Part shown: positions 5,976 to 7,155 of the stretch, one piece after another
Position numbering within the stretch: position 1 is the stretch's first letter
Layout: every line of letters begins with the position of its first letter
Assembly: GCA_947458795.1 (NCBI GenBank)
Contig: CANHCD010000099.1
Location: forward strand, 1 to 7,155
From: Cyclobacteriaceae bacterium
Lineage (GTDB): Bacteria > Bacteroidota > Bacteroidia > Cytophagales > Cyclobacteriaceae
Reading direction: 5' to 3'
Length of the DNA: 7,155 nucleotides
Notes under the pieces: model-generated
Databases searched by the model: none
Told to the model about the DNA's origin: nothing
Seen by the model: only the letters and a program-made list of their open reading frames with translations
Program-made: the position numbers and the translations under genes

Positions 5976-6746
5976 TTACAATTTGATTTCTCCAAGAAAA
6001 TGATCAAAGGTATCTCCACGAAGGCCCAATCGAATGGTTTCCAAGGGAATTACTTCAGCAGGGCTGATGTTGCCCAAGTTCACATTGGCTCCGAGCAACT
6101 TGATAAACCATACTTGCTGAGACTTTTGAGGGGCTTCCCAGATGATTTTTTCTTCCGGGACCTGAGTTAAAATTTCCTCTACAAGACCTTGACGTACTTC
6201 TCCAGAATCTCGGAAGAGGCCCACATTTCCTCCTTCACGTGCTTCGCCAATTACTTTCCATGCTCCGGCACTTAGCTCGGTTTGCATTTGCTCGATCCAC
6301 TTGTAAGGAGGAATGATTTTAGCAGCATCCTTGGACCCCACTTCAGAAAGCACGGTTACCTGCTTGGAAAGGGTCTGAATGTATTCACACTTTTTGTCGT
6401 GATTGAGAGAGATGGAACCGTCGGACACTTCCGCATAGCGGAGGCCAAAGGTATCGAGTACTTTACGGTAATCGTCAAACTGACCTCGAACGATAAAGGC
6501 TTCAAAGAGGGTACCCCCAAAGTAAACAGGGATTCCAGCGGACTGATAAACCGCAATTTTTTCTTTTAAATGCTTGGTGACATAGGAGGTCGCCCATCCA
6601 AACTTTACAATGTCTACATAATCCGCACAGCTGTCTACAAAATCTTCTGTTTCGCGTAAGCTAAGGCCCTTGTCCATAGCCATGGTAAATCCCGTGTTAC
6701 GAGGCTTTTCAGTCCGTACAGGGAGATTCTTCAGCACGTAATTCAT
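5976..6746 (-). CDS. comA: Phosphosulfolactate synthase (ComA family)
   Basis: ComA adds sulfite to phosphoenolpyruvate to give (R)-2-phospho-3-sulfolactate, the first step of coenzyme M synthesis in methanogens. Bacteria with homologues (YitD in Bacillus) make sulfolactate or related sulfonates. This is unrelated to the competence ComA. The 256 residues fit a TIM-barrel enzyme of the usual ~250 length. Conserved stretches are MDKGLS (24-29), DIVKFGW (45-51), GGTLFE (77-82), EVSDGS (106-111), SEVGSKD (134-140; Lys139), GEAREGGNVG (167-176), EAPQKSQQ (204-211), GANVNLGN (219-226) and RLGLRGDTFD (239-248). I chose the ATG at 6746, ten bases after the upstream TPR stop. An upstream in-frame TTG (6797) would overlap the TPR gene by 41 bases and add non-conserved residues. 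It is probably co-transcribed with the TPR gene and ended by the hairpin at 5936-5968. No comB, comC, comD or comE is in the window. Confidence 0.92.
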   Translation of the reverse strand: MNYVLKNLPVRTEKPRNTGFTMAMDKGLSLRETEDFVDSCADYVDIVKFGWATSYVTKHLKEKIAVYQSAGIPVYFGGTLFEAFIVRGQFDDYRKVLDTFGLRYAEVSDGSISLNHDKKCEYIQTLSKQVTVLSEVGSKDAAKIIPPYKWIEQMQTELSAGAWKVIGEAREGGNVGLFRDSGEVRQGLVEEILTQVPEEKIIWEAPQKSQQVWFIKLLGANVNLGNISPAEVIPLETIRLGLRGDTFDHFLGEIKL

Positions 6747-6756
6747 TCGGTAGGTT

Positions 6757-7155
6757 TTAAGGTGTTGAGCTGGGATTTTGGTCCCGAAACTGGGCAATGA
6801 TTTTGTATACCGCCTTTTGTTTTATCAATTCTGGCATCAACTCATACAGCAATACATGCCTGTCAAAGTCCAAAGTTAATGCATTTTCTAAATAAGTGAA
6901 GGCTTCCTTGTATTTCCCGGTTTTGATGAGATAGACTACCAGACGGTAGTAGAGCTCGGCTTCCTCAGGCAATTCTTCAATTCCTTCGCGGACCACATCG
7001 ATGGACTCCTCAAATCTATTTTGCTCAAAATAAATAATGGATAAGTTGACATAGGCCTCCATGATTCCAGGCTCCAAATTGATGGCCTCCTCGTAGGCGT
7101 CGGAACTGGCCTGCATGTTGCCCAAGTTGAACTCCGCATCAGCCAATCCTACCCA
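6757..7155 (-). CDS. Tetratricopeptide-repeat protein, C-terminal part (5' end outside window)
   Basis: The open frame runs to the right edge, giving 132 visible C-terminal residues; the TTG at 7146 lies inside the gene and is not a start. Two full TPR units are clear at residues 32-65 (A-Y-x-N-L-x-x-I-Y ... R-F-E-E-S-I) and 66-99 (Y-Y-R-L-x-x-Y ... G-K-Y-K-E-A). A nearly complete unit precedes them (residues 1-31, W-V-G-L-A ... S-S-D-A-Y-E-E-A-I-N-L-E-P-G), and a degenerate capping unit follows. The repeats predict an all-helical protein-binding scaffold. The piece is acidic, and no signal peptide can be judged because the N-terminus is absent. It lies 10 bases upstream of comA on the same strand, so it is likely in one transcript. 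The partner and role cannot be read from this fragment. Confidence 0.88.
   Translation of the reverse strand, partial: WVGLADAEFNLGNMQASSDAYEEAINLEPGIMEAYVNLSIIYFEQNRFEESIDVVREGIEELPEEAELYYRLVVYLIKTGKYKEAFTYLENALTLDFDRHVLLYELMPELIKQKAVYKIIAQFRDQNPSSTP

Noticed and set aside
6005..6012. TACCTTTG on the minus strand inside comA as a promoter for DUF368-aroE
   Set aside because: It fits TAnnTTTG but has no -33 element at proper spacing and encodes conserved ComA residues (GDTFD), so it was not listed as a feature.
6747..6797. TTG-start extension of comA by 17 residues
   Set aside because: It would overlap the TPR gene by 41 bases and adds no recognisable family sequence; the ATG at 6746 gives a standard-length protein.

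Overview
The window looks like ordinary chromosomal DNA from a member of the Bacteroidota, probably Cytophagales and perhaps close to Cyclobacteriaceae/Algoriphagus. The family placement is inferred from the protein types and remembered gene combinations, not from a search. Supporting signs are the Bacteroidota-style AnmK (D-x-x-P-x-N instead of the proteobacterial DTGPGN), mostly absent or weak Shine-Dalgarno sequences with A/T-rich start regions, a TAnnTTTG-type -7 element ahead of one gene, and a ComA-type phosphosulfolactate synthase beside a DUF368 transporter and aroE. Eight protein genes are visible, two of them cut by the window edges. There is no tRNA, rRNA, insertion sequence, CRISPR array or prophage signal.

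Plus-strand half (1-3536): the C-terminal part of anmK (murein recycling) is followed by a Glu/Leu/Phe/Val-family amino-acid dehydrogenase. After a 223-base intergenic region comes a complete NhaD-type Na+/H+ antiporter. That intergenic region is unusually rich in inverted and direct repeats and is the least explained DNA in the window. nhaD ends in a strong bidirectional terminator (3555-3590) shared with the converging tag gene.

Minus-strand half (7155 down to 3589): a TPR-repeat protein (3' end only) is followed after 10 bases by comA (phosphosulfolactate synthase). Then come a terminator-like hairpin, a DUF368/PopT-family polyprenyl-phosphate transporter, and aroE (shikimate dehydrogenase), whose start overlaps the transporter's stop by ATGA. 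After an 85-base gap comes tag (3-methyladenine DNA glycosylase I). TPR-comA and DUF368-aroE look like two transcriptionally linked pairs separated by the hairpin; tag may have its own promoter.

Functions are mixed: wall recycling (AnmK) and lipid-carrier recycling (DUF368), amino-acid and aromatic metabolism (dehydrogenase, AroE), sodium/pH homeostasis (NhaD), DNA alkylation repair (Tag) and sulfonate synthesis (ComA). I see no convincing undescribed multi-gene system. The points most worth a second look are the repeat-rich leader of nhaD, the hairpin abutting the DUF368 start codon, and the role of ComA in a bacterium of this type.
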